Assembly (NCBI RefSeq): GCF_040869045.1
Contig: NC_090319.1
Coordinates: forward strand, 346,064,302 to 346,128,301
DNA length: 64,000 bases
Direction of reading: 5' to 3'
Source of the DNA: Eurosta solidaginis
Lineage: Eukaryota; Arthropoda; Insecta; Diptera; Tephritidae
This document shows, one piece after another, positions 1 through 11,531 of the stretch; within the stretch, counting starts at the first letter, position 1, and each line of letters begins with the position of its first letter. Below the pieces are notes generated by a model. It saw only the letters and a list, made by a program, of their open reading frames with translations, was not told the origin of the DNA and ran no database searches. The position numbers were made by a program, and so were the translations under genes.

Positions 1-1300
1 TCTATAGGTGGACGCCTTTTCGAGATATCGCCATTAGGGTGGGCCAGGGTGACTCTAGAATGTGTTTGTACGATATGGGTATCAAATGAAAGGTGGTAAA
101 GAGTATTTTAAAAGGGAGTAATCCTTAGTTCTATAGGTGGACGCCTTTTCGAGATATCGCCATAAAGCTGGACCAAGGGTGACTCTAGAATGTTTGTACG
201 GTATGGGTATCAAACGAAAGGTGTTACTGAGCATTTTAAGAGGGAGTGGGCATTAGGTCTATAGGTGGACGCCTTTTCGAGATATCGCCATTAGGGTGGG
301 CCAGGGTGACTCTAGAATGTGTTTGTACGATATGGGTATCAAATGAAAGGTGGTAATGAGTATTTTAAAAGGGATTAATCCTTAGTTCTATAGGTGGACG
401 CCTTTTCGAGATATCGCCATTAGGGTGGGCCAGGTGTGACTCTAGAATGTTTGTACGATATGGGTATCAAACGAAAGGTGTTACTGAGCATTTTAAGAGG
501 GAGTGGGCATTAAGTCTATAGGTGGACGCCTTTTCGAGATATCGCCATTAGGGTGGGACAGGGGTGACTCTAGAATGTTTGTACGATATGGGTATCAAAC
601 GAAAAGTGTTACTGAGCATTTTAAGAGGGAGTGGACATTAGGTCTATAGGTGGACGCCTTTTCGAGATATCGCCATTAGGGTGGGCCAGGGGTGACTCTA
701 GAATGTTTGTACGATATGGGTATCAAACGAAAGGTGTTACTGAGCATTTTAAGAGGGAGTGGACATTATGTCTATAGGTGGACGCCTTTTCGAGATATCG
801 CCATTAGGGTGGGCCAGGGTGACTCTAGAATGTGTTTGTACGATATGGGTATCAAACGAAAGGTGTTACTGAGCATTTTAAGAGGGAGTGGACACTAGGT
901 CTATAGGTGGACGCCTTTTCGAGATATCGCCATTAGGGTGGGCCAGGGTTGACTCTAGAATGTTTGTACGATATGGGTATCAAACGAAAGCTGTTACTGA
1001 GCATTTTAAGAGGGAGTGGGCATTAGGTCTATAGGTGGACGCCTTTTCGAGATATCGCCATTAGGGTGGGCCAGGGGTGACTCTAGAATGTTTGTACGAT
1101 ATGGGTATCAAACGAAAGGTGTTACTGAGCATTTTAAGAGGGAGTGGACACTAGGTCTATAGGTGGACGCCTTTTCGAGATATCGCCATTAGGGTGGGAC
1201 AGGGGTGACTCTGGTATGTTTTTGTACGATATGGATATCAAATTAAAGGTATTAATGAGGGTTTTAAAAGCGAGTGGCCCTTAGATGTATATGTGAAGGC
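1..1300. repeat. 128-bp tandem array, about ten units
   Basis: About ten near-identical units of roughly 128 bp begin at about 1, 130, 258, 386, 514, 643, 771, 900, 1027 and 1155. Each contains the words TATAGGTGGACGCC, GAGATATCGCC, GACTCTAGAATGT and TATGGGTATCAAA. The last, diverged unit fades out near 1290. Two unit subtypes alternate in the first part (TGTGTTTGTACG and TGTTTGTACG). The array is cut by the window edge, so its full length is unknown. It is the inner part of the dispersed element that runs on to 2681. No coding function is seen, and the small open frames across it merely repeat with the units. Confidence 0.93.
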
Positions 1301-2500
1301 GTTCTCGCGATATCGACCAAAATGTGGACCAGGTGATCCAGAAAATCATCTGTCGGGTACTGCTAATTTATTTATACATGCAATACCACTAACAGTATTT
1401 CTGCCAAGATTCCAAGGGCTGTTGATTTCGCCTTGTAGAACTTTTTCATTTTCTTCTACTTAATATGGTAGGTATCACACCCATTTTACAAAGTTTTTTC
1501 CAAAGTTATATTTTGCGTCAATAAACCAATCCAGTTACCATATTTCATCACTTTTTTCGTATTTGGTATAGAATTATGGCATTTTTTTCATTTTTCGTAA
1601 TTTTCGATATCGATAAAGTGGGCGTGGTTATGGTCAGATTTCGCCCATTTTTTATACCAAGAAAAAGTGAGCTCAGGTAAGTACGTGGGCTAAGTTTAGT
1701 GAAGATATATCGGATTTTGCTCAAGTTATTGTGTTAATGGCCGAGCGGAAGGACAGACGGTGGACTGTGTATAAAAACTGGGCGTGGCTTCCACCGATTT
1801 CGCCCATTTTCACAGAGAACAGTTACCGTCATAGAATCTATGCTCCTACCAAATTTGAGAAGGATTGGTAAATTTTTGTTCGACTTATGGCAATAAAAGT
1901 ATTCTAGACAAACTAAATGAAAATGGGCGGAGCCACGCCCATTTTGAAATTTTCTTTTATTTTTGTATTTTGTTGCATCATATCATTACTGGAGTTGAAT
2001 TTTGACTTAATTTACTTATATACAGTAAAGATATTAAATTTTTTGTTAAAATTTGAATTTAAAAAATTTTTTTTTTAAAAAGTGGGCGTGTTCTTCATCC
2101 AATTTTGCTAATTTTTATTTAGCGCATATAGAGTAATAGTGGTAACGTTCCTGCCAAATTTCATCATGATATCTTCAACGACTGCCAAATTACAGCTTGC
2201 AAAACTTTTAAATTACCTTCTTGTAAAAGTGGGCGGTGCCACGCCCATTGTCCAAAATCTTACTAATTTTCTATTCTGCGTCATAACGTTAACCCATCTA
2301 CCAAGTTTCGTCGCTTTATCTGTCTTTTGTAATGAGTTATCGCACTTTTTCGGTTTTTCGAAATTTTCGATATCGAAAAAGTGGGCGTGGTTATAGTCCG
2401 ATATCGTTCATTTTAAATAGCGATCTGAGATGAGTGCTCAGGAACCTACATACCAAATTTCATCAAGATACCTCAAAATTTACTCAAGTTATCGTGTTAA

Positions 2501-2533
2501 CGGACGGACGGACGGACGGACGGACGGACGGAC
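2501..2533. repeat. (CGGA)n microsatellite core
   Basis: Eight perfect CGGA units are followed by CATGGCT. The reverse-complement tract (GTCC)n occurs at the equivalent place in the copies near 26718 and 62545, with fewer units. It is therefore the internal microsatellite of this repeat family. Confidence 0.95.
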
Positions 2534-2681
2534 ATGGCTCAATCAAATTTTTTTTCGATCCTGATTATTTTGATATATGGAAGTCTATATCTATCTCGAT
2601 TCCTTTATATATGTACAACCAACCGTTATCCAATCAAACTTAATATACTCTGTGAGCTCTGCTCAACTGAGTATAAAAATA

Positions 2682-4615
2682 TTGCATTGTCACCGGGTTT
2701 TGACTTACGGTCCAAACTTCATGTCTCTAGCTCATCGGGAAGTTGCTCGAAAATCGATCGCAAGATTCCCACCGTTTTTAAAGAATTTGCAGTTATCTTG
2801 ACTAGCGCACCACCTAGCGGAACTTTGTTTTCTATAAGTTGTATTGTCACCAGGCCTCTAACTAAGTGCCAAGTTTCAAGTCTCTAGGTAACCGGGAAGT
2901 TAGTTAAAAATGGATTGAAAGATTCCCAAATTAAAATTTGGTTTCTTACTATCTCGATCCGCGTGCCACCTAGCGCATTTTTTTTTTATCAAATGTTGCA
3001 TTTTCACCGGGTTCTGACCCACGGCCCAAGTTTCAAGTCTCTAGCTCACCGGCAAGTTACTCAAAAATCGATCGCAAGATTCCTTTCGTTTTTCAGGGAT
3101 TTGTAGTTATCTCCATTAGCACGCCACCTTGCGGGACTTTGTTTTCTGTAAATTGTATTGTCACGGGGTCTCGAACTATGTGCTAAGTTACAAGTTTCTA
3201 GGTAACCAGGAAGTTAGTTAAAAACGGATTGAAAGATTCCCAAATTAAAATTCATTTTCCTAATATTTCGATCATGCGCCACCTAGCGGATTTATTTTTT
3301 GATAAAATGTTGCATTGTCACCGGGTTCTGACTTACGGCTCAAGTTTCATATCTCCAGCTCACCGGGAAGTTACTCAAAAATCGATTGCAAGATTCCCCT
3401 CGTTTTTCAAGGATTTGTAGTTATCTCACTTAGCGCGCCACCTAGCGGAATTTTGTTTTCTGTAAATTGTATTGTATCCGGGTCTCGAATTATGTGCTAA
3501 GCTGCAAGTCTCTAGGTAACCGGGAAGTTAGTTAAAAATGTATTGAAAGATTCCCAAATTAAAATTAATTTTACTAATATTTCGATCCATGCGCCACCTA
3601 GTGGATTTTTTTTTTTGATAAAATATTGCATTGTCACCGGGTTCTGACTTACAGCTCAAGTTTCATATCTCCATCACCGGGAAGTTACTCAAAAATCGAT
3701 TGCAAGATTCCCCTAATTTTTCAAGGATTTGTAGTTATCTCACTTAACGCGACACCTAGCGGAATTTTGTTTTCTGTGAATTGTATTGTCTCCGGGTCTC
3801 GAATTATGTGCTAAGTTACAAGTCTCTAGGTAACCGGGAAGTTAGTTAAAAATGGATTGAAAGATTCCCAAATTAAAATTAATTTTCCTAATATCTCGAT
3901 CCATTTTTTGATAAAATATTGCTTTGTCACTTTGTTCTGACTTACGGCTCAATTTTCATATCTCCAACTCACCGGGAAGTTACTCAAAAATCGATTGCAA
4001 GATTCCCCTCGTTTTTCAAGGATTTGTAGTTATCTCACTTAGCGCGCTACCTAGCGGAACTTTGTTTTCTATAAATTATATTGTTACCGGGTCTCGAACT
4101 ATGTGCTAAGATACAAGTCTCTTGGAAACCGGGAAGTTAGTAAAAAATGGATTGAACGATTCCCAAATTAAAATTAATTTTCCTAATATATCGATCCATG
4201 CGCCACTTAGCGGAATTTTTTTGATAAAATATTGCATTGTCACCGGGTTCTGACCCACGGCCCAAGTTTCAAGTCTCTAGCTCACCGGCAAGTTACTCAA
4301 AAGTCGATCGCTAGATTCCCCTCGTTTTTTCAGGGATTTTCGTTTATCTCGATTCATCTTCCACCTGGCGGCATCTTGTTTTCCACGAATTGTAGTGCCA
4401 TCGACTCGCAAACTATGTGCTAAGTTTCAAGTCTGGATCGCCGAGAAGTTAGTTAAAAGTCGATCGCAAAATTTCCATTTTAAAATTAGTTTTCTGTATA
4501 TCTCGATCCGTGCGCCACCTAGCGGATTTTTTCACTTGCATTGTAATGTCTCTTAGATCTGAACTATGTTCTAAGTATCAAGTGTCTAGCTCAACGGCAG
4601 GTTACCGAAAAAGAC
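2682..4615. repeat. 313-bp tandem satellite made of two related half-units
   Basis: Six units start at about 2682, 2995, 3309, 3626, 3919 and 4236, each beginning with a form of TTGCATTGTCACCGGGTT. Within each unit a second, diverged half begins near GTATTGTCACCGGGTCTCG. Both halves carry ACCGGGAAGTTA, GATTCCC and GCGCCACCTAGCGG, so the 313-bp unit looks like a dimer of an older repeat of about 155 bp. It directly abuts the dispersed element that ends at 2681. Diverged relatives occur at 33190..34370. Confidence 0.88.
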
Positions 4616-6115
4616 TTCCGTGGGTCAAAAATTCGTATGGAAATGAGCGGACAAACATGAAAGCGACTTAATATAAAGGTAAAAAAATAGAGAAGCAGAA
4701 TCCTCATAATGACAATGGAATTATTTGCTTCTTATATCATGGTTTAAGTTATAGAAAATACTGTAGTTTTTTTATATTTACATAAATAAAAGAAAAAAAA
4801 CTTGATACAATTTTTTTTATATTTTTTTGCTGCCATTTGTGTGTTTGTCGGGGTATTTCCACAATGGTAGCTAAAAAAATTTTGTATTTTGTCATTGGAG
4901 TAAAGCCGGTTAATTTTCAGTTATAAGAGTCTTGGTTGTTTAAAAATAAAATCTAAAATTTAACCATGGCTCAACTCAAAAACATAGCTTTGTTCAGATT
5001 GTCAAAATCTGCGTGCTGGTGTTAGGCGATTGGAATGGAATGAAAACATAATGTGTGGTGTAAGCATTGTGAATACATACAAGTGAAAAATCTTTCTATT
5101 CCACCATTGCCATACCTACCTGTGAAATAATAGCTGACAGGGAGAATGGCTGTCGCGAATGGCCAGAGAATGGAAGAAAGGTATGTTTTTTGCTCGCGGT
5201 TGTTAAATTGAAGTGCCATAAATCGCCCATTTGTCTTTCAAAACAGCTGTTCTTTTAAATGTGTATACAGAAAATCAGACTGCATATTGATTTTCATTTC
5301 TAAAATCTAGTTAACAGATAAGCCAGTTAAGCAAGCATTTTAAAATATGTAAATAATGCAATAAACCAGTCGTCTACAAAAATTTTTGAGAAACACTATT
5401 GAGCAAATGATTTTAGTAATCGAACAGCGATTGAACAGGTGATCGAGGCTGTTTATTATTGTGAACGTTTTTTTTTTCAAACATTCCCCACTTGTATGAA
5501 TTCACAATGGTTGTAAGAAAATGTTGTCAATGTGTTGGTTTTATTTTGAGTTTCCCATCTCCTTTTGGCAATCCCTACTCCAGTGAAATGAAAAAACTAA
5601 AATCAGTTGAGCCATGAATTTAACACACTTCGGCAAAAACGTCTAAAAATTTTTGATAACTTTGAGACTTCAAACTTTTTTTTTTTTTTTTTTGAGATTA
5701 ACATTTTTAAAAACTTCTCGAGTTTTTTCGGAAACTTGTTTGAAATTACTTTGCATTGCAGTTTTCTTTAGTCGCTTTTTACACACAAATATTTTTGTTG
5801 CTGGAACTCGTTAATTGAAGAAAAGGGAGTGACGAGGAAAGCGGACGGGCACAGTGCTTATTGTGCTCGGCGACTTGCTTTGGTGCTATCCTTCTTCTGT
5901 CAAATTTTGATTTTGCAAATTTCTTTTTTATTGATATTGAACACAAATTGATAAAATTTTATTTAATTTATCTAATATTTCAGAATAATTTTTCAAATTA
6001 TCAATAAATAAAAGAAATTTTTAGAAAGAATTGAAATAAAATGTCAAAATGTTGCTTAGAAAAAGTCACCTTGTGTCAATATAATGCGCCACTCCAAAAG
6101 AGAAGTTGACAATAA
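4616..6115. other. No gene recognised
   Basis: This is AT-rich sequence with homopolymer runs. The longest open frame is a 65-codon - strand frame at 5022..5219 with no recognisable domain. It is presumably intronic or upstream DNA of mfrn, but I find no mfrn first exon here. Confidence 0.5.
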
Positions 6116-6350
6116 CACAGGCCGACAAAATTTTTCCAACATGCAGACCCAGAAACCCGACTATATATTTCCGAAGGTTTATGATGCGCTGAATCCAAAT
6201 CTGGTTCCTACACCTGAAAAGCCATCGAGATAACATAGACATGATATAGTCGATTACTAATTTTCTTGAATTCAGTCTTATTTTTCTTAAAATTTTGTCT
6301 CACACCATAAGTGTGCTAACTGACCACACCTCTACACTATCTAATCGTCG

Positions 6351-8382
6351 CACAGTGGACTGGAGATTTGGCTTTCAATGGACTTAGGAAAATGAAAAAA
6401 ATATTAGTTAATAACACAAAAACTTTGATGGGGATTGATTTTAAGTCTCATTACATGACGTTTTAATATATGAGTTTTTTTTCATAAAGTCTTAAACAAA
6501 AAAGTTATAGCAAATAAAAAAAATTAATATATGGGAAAATCACATTTTTACCGTTAACTCATTTTACTCAAAACTTGATTAATTTATTTATATAGTTAGG
6601 GTTATATGCTATGCAAGGTACTCGGTTTCATTGTTCGAAAAGGTTCGCGTTTTTTTTAATTTTATTTATTTTTTTTTTTTAATGTTAGTATTGCGAATCG
6701 CTTTTTAATTCTGAGTAATATTTAAAAAAAATATTTGATAATTCATATTATACATTTAATTTTTTATATTGAAGTTATATTTAACAATCCAAAAAAGTTT
6801 CAAATCAAAAATTTAGCTATTCCAGCTTGTTCGTTAATTTTATTTATTTATTTTTTTTTTTTTTGGTTTATGTGATGCTTACTATTCCAGCTTGTTCGTT
6901 AGTGCCAAAAGAGTAATTAAAAGCAAAAATTATTCGATCGGTCAATAGTCCATGAATTCTCCAAATATATATATATGACTAAAAAAAAACTAAAAAAAAA
7001 ACAATTTTTATGTTTTTAAGTAAATGTTGCGTTTCATATGTAGTATTTATATTCGTACCCAATTAAAATTGAGAAACTAAAATATTTAGTTTTCTATATC
7101 ATAGTCGAGGTTTTGCGGTAGGAGTAGTAGAGATTTCACTGCTTACTAGGTAATTTCGATCTCCTCGATGAAATAAATGGGTCAGAAGTAACTAACAAAT
7201 TATTTAAAATGTCCTCATTTGTGGCTTTGCGGCTAATGTTGCTTGCATGGTCTCGACGATATTCTCTAAAATCTTTATTTCTGGATTCAGCGACTTCTTC
7301 GGACAACTTTCCAATAGGAATGGAACCAAAATGCTCTATTATTGAAGCTCCATGTACTAAAATTTTATGCACACTTGAAGGCATGTAATACCATTCATAT
7401 ATGTAGTTCGACGTAAACTCGAATGGTTTCTCTGGCGTACATGTTGAACTTTTGTACATCTATTGGACACCCACATGAAAGTGCCCCTAATATTATAAAG
7501 AATCTTTGAATGAGATTTTCACTAACACCAGTTATAGAGGCGGTAGTTTTAATGTCAGCGAAAAATCGTCTAGCGGTATTTCCATCATTCGTTGTGCCGT
7601 GTCCTTGCTTTACCACGTCTACCAATAAACCAGCATGGTTTCTGAAAGAACTCTGTACTGCTCTCCTCTTTTCTTCCAATTTAGATTTATTATCTCCTTT
7701 CGCTATCCACGATTTATATTCTAATCGGTAAGATATATGAAGAATACACTCCATAAACCGAATTTTTGCATGCAGAGTTGACATCCCATATTTGTAAATG
7801 TCAGTATCAACGTCTATGTTAAAAATTAAAGTGAGTTCATTCATCTCTTTTGGGGTAGCCTTACATATGTCACAACGTTGCGTGGATGTATCACTCAAAA
7901 TTCATGAAGCTTTTTCATCAATCATGGTTAGTACTAATGAGTGATTGACTTTAACTTTTTCACATTTTGTTTCCGATAAATTGTTGATTTCGAATTGAAT
8001 CGCATTCATTTCTTGAGTGATGTTATATTTGTTTTCTTGCACAAATTCGAAAAAATTTCGTCGAGATTTCTTGAATTTTGCACACATTTTTAAAATAAAA
8101 TTGAAAGCTTGTGGGTTAGACCTTGATACATATTTTTATTGAGAAACAGTAAAAATTATTTCAGTGAAGCCAAAATTGCTGAAAAATGAAAAAAATACCT
8201 AGATGTACACATATGCTCGTTAGGGTATGTCGATATGAAACCCTGTTACTAAAAGTTATGACTTTTTTAAATTAGGTTCTATGAAAAAATGTTATATAAC
8301 AATAAATTATGGAAAAAGATCACAGAATACAAAAATGTACATTTAAAGTTCTGAGTCCCAACTTTTAAATTTCGGTCCACTG
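6351..8382 (-). mobile_element. Transib/RAG1-type DNA transposon, degenerate
   Basis: The element begins with CACAGTGGACTGG on the left and ends with CGGTCCACTG on the right, so the inverted termini share CAGTGGACYG. Both sides are flanked by the same 5-bp word CGTCG (6346..6350 and 8383..8387). A GC-rich 5-bp target duplication is the known hallmark of Transib transposons. The left terminus CACAGTG equals the heptamer of RAG recombination signals. The right terminus appears to have lost its last two bases. The only transposase material inside is the broken - strand reading frame at 7136..8087. About 0.8 kb to the left and 0.3 kb to the right of it hold AT-rich sequence that I cannot assign. 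Confidence 0.72.
7136..8087 (-). pseudogene. RAG1/Transib-type transposase, C-terminal half, broken
   Basis: The frame runs from an ATG at 8087 to a stop at 7136 with two breaks: an in-frame TGA at 7902..7904 and a +1 frameshift near 7390..7406. What is seen, in order: VNHSLVLTMIDEK, a zinc-ribbon-like RCDICKATPKEMNE, STLHAKIRFMECILH, NDGNTARRFF, WYYMPSSVHKILVHG, and LSEEVAESRNKDFREYRR. These blocks line up in order with the C-terminal core of RAG1 and Transib transposases. The Asp of MIDEK would be the second catalytic acid, and the Glu of AESRNKD would be the catalytic Glu. The part with the first catalytic Asp is absent, so the copy cannot be active by itself. It lies inside inverted termini with a 5-bp duplication. 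Family identity is from memory of conserved blocks; a related host-domesticated copy cannot be excluded. Confidence 0.75.
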
Positions 8383-9077
8383 CGTCGGGTACCAAGTCAC
8401 ACACAACCCTAACACTTAGAAACCACCCCTACCATACCGCAAGCAGGCTAACCCACCTAACCTTGGGAGCAGCGAGTTTAGTCGCAAATTTTCTTAAAAT
8501 AAGTCTTATTTATCTAGATATCTCACACCACATGTGGGCTAACCAACTTAACTGTTAACCCATAAACTCCCGTATCCCCTAACCCCTAGATTTTCAGGTG
8601 TAGGAATGATATTTGAGCAAACTCGAAGCCATTTGAAAGAAGAAGACTTGTACTTAAAGATGCCAGCCTATTATTTTGGTGAAAGAAAACATCTGCAAGG
8701 CTACATAACCTCAAATATGGGCAAAATCGATGTTTTTGCACTTTTAGGTTAGGATATCTCGAAAACCAGAGCTGATAGAGCAATTCTGAGACTAGATTTC
8801 AATTCATCTCATCAAAATCCTTCGAAAATATATAGTCCGGATTCTGGGTCTGAGATGCTGTCGGCCTGTGTAATTAGCAACAAAAGTATTTGTTTGTAAA
8901 AAGCAACTAAGACTTTATATTAAATTTTTTTCTTAAATTAGCTTAAATAAATTGTATAAGCAAATGTTGATTGATAAACTTTTTTAATCATTGTTGCTTT
9001 TATTAATGTGTACACAGGTATATATAAGTGCATGCATATACACATATACATACATATATATATATTAGTATATATTA

Positions 9078-9823
9078 GGCCGGGCCGATTTGTGGGGAGG
9101 CAAAAAAATCGCCCATTGCTCTGTGAAAATCATATTCTAGGGATCAAAATAAGAAACTTTGCCGAAGGAACCATACCTCTAAATCGAATTCTGGTGTCCC
9201 CCAATTTGGGTCGAACTTTTGGGTAGGGGCAAATTTTGAAAAATCCCACTTTGATCCATTTAGAGTGCTCCAATCGAGTCCAAATGTATGACCGACCCCC
9301 ACTAACTTTGGAGGCCCGACCCACCGATGCCAGTGGCACACCCCCTGGAACCCCCCTGGTGGCTCACCATACAAACATTTCAAAAAATTGCCGGTTTTGC
9401 ACTTTACATGAAAAAATCAGCACAAACATATCCATACCAACTGAAAATAGGTGCACCACTGCGTATACGTAACATTTTATTATTACGTATAAACAAATAA
9501 AAAAATTTGCAATAAAATAATTTGAAATGTATGTATGGTGAACCCCCAGGGGGTTCCAGGGGGTGTGCCACTGGCATCGGTGGTTCGGGCCTCCAAAGTT
9601 AGTGGGGGTCGGTCATACATTTGGACTCGATTGGAGCACTCTAAATGGGTCAAAGTGGGATTTTTCAAAATTTGCCCCTACCCAAAATACCCAAAAGTTC
9701 GACCCAAATTGGGGAACACCAGAATTCGTTTTAGAGGTATGGTTCCTTCGGCAAAGTTTCTTATTTTGATCCCTAGAATACGATTTTCACAGAGCAATGA
9801 GCGATTTTTAAATCGACCCGCCC
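9078..9823. mobile_element. Foldback MITE, TA-flanked, arms about 300 bp
   Basis: The left arm from 9078 (GGCCGGGCCGATTTGTG) is the inverted copy of the right arm ending at 9823 (AAATCGACCCGCCC), flanked on both sides by TA. Arms of about 300 bp with few differences surround a short AT-rich loop near 9400..9530. Small open frames occur in mirror image on both arms and are not genes. Termini resemble those of 13951..14926, 19676..19998 and 23513..23906, so these four form one Tc1/mariner-like foldback family. Confidence 0.85.
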
Positions 9824-10724
9824 TAATATATATGCTTATTTATAGTCATATCTCGATGTAATATAATTCTTGGAAACCTCGCAAGTGTCGTTTAAGCTTT
9901 CGATTACAATTAGATTTTAAAATTGCTCAGCTACTGCCATGCCAGCCTCTTGTTATATAAGTAATTTCTATTACAGCTTTAAACTATAATAGAAATTAAT
10001 CTGCGATAGATAAAGAAAATCATATTCTAGGAATGATAACTAGGTGCCCTTACTTTATTTAAGTGTATGCCTCTTTACCACAGTGGTTTGTACTAAGTGG
10101 GGGATGTAGATGTAGCAGTTAAAGTTTTCGCGTATTTGAATATATGCATCCAATAGAATTAGTCTTTGAATAACGATAGACTCACTAAAGGAATCTACGG
10201 CGTCTCATTGCCAGTGGCTACAAACTGGCAATAAGATGACACCTCAAGAAAGCTGATTCGGCGAGTAGCTGATGGCTTTTCATATGGATAGTGCGGATCA
10301 CGTCCGACCATACCATGTTAACTCATGGCCCTCATAATAAAACTTGGTATAAATCTTTACTTTTTCTCCTCTTCCTCGAAACTTCATTTATTTGAATAAT
10401 CGATACGTTTGCATATTTCAATACATAGAAAGCTATACGAAAACTATGTATATTTATGTACAGTGGTATTTCATATAACCTATCCAACAATACTACACTT
10501 ATAACGAATATTCAACATGCCTAGCTGCACTCTACGAAAATCATATGGAAATGTTTCGTTTTGGTGTGGAGCTCCGAATTTATGAAGTTATATAAAAATA
10601 AAACCCCATTTTTCCCGCAATATATAAATAGAATAAAAAATCAAACAAATTTCACTACGAAAATTTCTGTACGAATAACAAAAGAGTTATATTTAATGCT
10701 GATAACAAATCTAAATATTAATGG
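9824..10724. other. No gene recognised
   Basis: This is AT-rich DNA between a foldback element and a solo LTR. No domain-like frame is seen, and it is probably mfrn intron or 5' flank. Confidence 0.45.
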
Positions 10725-11277
10725 TGTGACGAATATTAGTATCACTAAGCGATACTACCATCACTAAGCTGATACTAAGCAGTATGTACGTAAACAAATC
10801 AATCATCATCTACACACATACATACAAGGCAACGGAGAGATACTCATAAACACATGTAATCATCAGCCAAAGTAGTACTCACATATCCACACGCATATGC
10901 CTATGTGAGAGACTATAAACTACAAATACACATGCATATGCATATGCGAGAGGCTATAAACTACAAATACACACACATATAGCTGGTAACCAAGTAGTAG
11001 ATTCTAGAAGAAGAAACGTCTAGACATTTGGAGAAATATGCGGGAAAGGCAACAGAGAGTACAAAAGCAGAGCAAGCTGAGTAGTCAGTAATCATTTTTG
11101 ATTTAAGCACGCTATTGGTTGCGAAGTATAAGTGTTATTGTGAAGTACTTTCAAAGTAGTCTAACAAAGACTATTTTGCATTATTGAATATTGGAGTTAT
11201 TTATTCAACAATTTAGCGATTCGAACGTTAGCAGAAGGTTGCAAATACATAAGCAGAATTTCCCAAAATTCGTTACA
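10725..11277 (+). mobile_element. Solo LTR of an LTR retrotransposon
   Basis: It begins TGTGACGAATATT and ends AATTCGTTACA, the TG...CA pattern of an LTR. It matches the - strand copy at 25836..26313 over most of its length. A promoter-like word near 11068 (GAGAGTACAAAAGCAGAGC) corresponds to GAGAGTATAAAAGCAGAGC in the other copy. The flanks ATGG and ATAG could be a 4-bp target duplication with one change. No internal gag-pol region is present. Confidence 0.72.
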
Positions 11278-11354
11278 ATAGTATTAACTGATTATTGTAG
11301 CTTTTTTCTGATAAGTTTCTTTTAAAAATCATTAAATATTTCTCTTTTTTTTAG

Positions 11355-11443
11355 ACAAGAATGCAGAGTTTATCGCCAGTCACTTCCAATTATGACATAA
11401 GTACAACCTTCAAGAATATGATCAAAAAAGAGGGCATAATGAG
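11355..11443 (+). CDS. mfrn: mitoferrin, coding exon 2 (gene overview)
   Basis: Mitoferrin is an SLC25 carrier of the inner mitochondrial membrane that brings iron in for haem and Fe-S cluster synthesis. Five exons in this window (11355..11443, 11532..11656, 15069..15304, 15364..15525, 20866..21336) splice in frame to 360 codons plus a stop. This first one, after TTTTTTTTAG and before GTGTGT, encodes TRMQSLSPVTSNYDIST and ends KKEGIMR. It starts right after the expected first carrier signature (P-x-D-x-x-K), which must lie in an upstream exon that I cannot find in this window. Phase: two bases (AG) pass to the next exon and make Arg. The identification rests on residue blocks shared with Drosophila mitoferrin across all five exons. 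Confidence 0.9.
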
Positions 11444-11531
11444 GTGTGTTGAATATTTATTGGTTTTTAAATTGATAAGACTTTTAAATAGCTACATACA
11501 TATCATAATTTTTTGCATTTGTGCTGCATAG

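Larger units (their letters stand above)
1..2681 (-). mobile_element. Dispersed non-coding dipteran repeat element, left part outside window
   Basis: Read on the - strand, this is the same element as the nearly complete copy at 26575..27889 and the open-ended copy at 62402..64000. Shared landmarks in order are TATACTCAGCTGAGCAG-like end, a GTCC microsatellite, repeated GTGGGCGTGG / ACCACGCCCAC boxes beside CGATATCGAAA, and then the 128-bp tandem array. No transposase frame is visible. No terminal inverted repeat is visible, and the insertion at 26575 shows no clear target duplication. A Helitron/DINE-like origin is possible but unproven. Confidence 0.8.
6116..8870. mobile_element. Long inverted-repeat element hosting a nested Transib-like insertion
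   Basis: The left end CACAGGCCGACA and the right end TGTCGGCCTGTG are inverted copies. The similarity continues inward through CAGACCCAGAA and a word like ACTATATATTTCCGAAGG. The flanks AATAA and TAATT do not form a clear target duplication. With the nested element 6351..8382 removed, about 720 bp remain, roughly 235 left and 490 right. No transposase belongs to this outer element, so it is probably a non-autonomous DNA element. Confidence 0.65.

Noticed and set aside
692..898. 68-codon open frame on the + strand
   Set aside because: It lies across the 128-bp tandem array and its peptide simply repeats with the units (CLYDMGIKRKVLLSILRGSGH twice).
1..1300. Possible CRISPR-like array
   Set aside because: The units are contiguous with no unique spacers, and the setting is a eukaryotic genome. 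It is a plain tandem repeat.
5022..5219. 65-codon - strand frame
   Set aside because: No domain, no splice or expression evidence, AT-rich surroundings.
9130..9861. Several overlapping frames of 60-108 codons
   Set aside because: They occur as mirror pairs on both arms of the foldback 9078..9823, so they are by-products of the palindrome.
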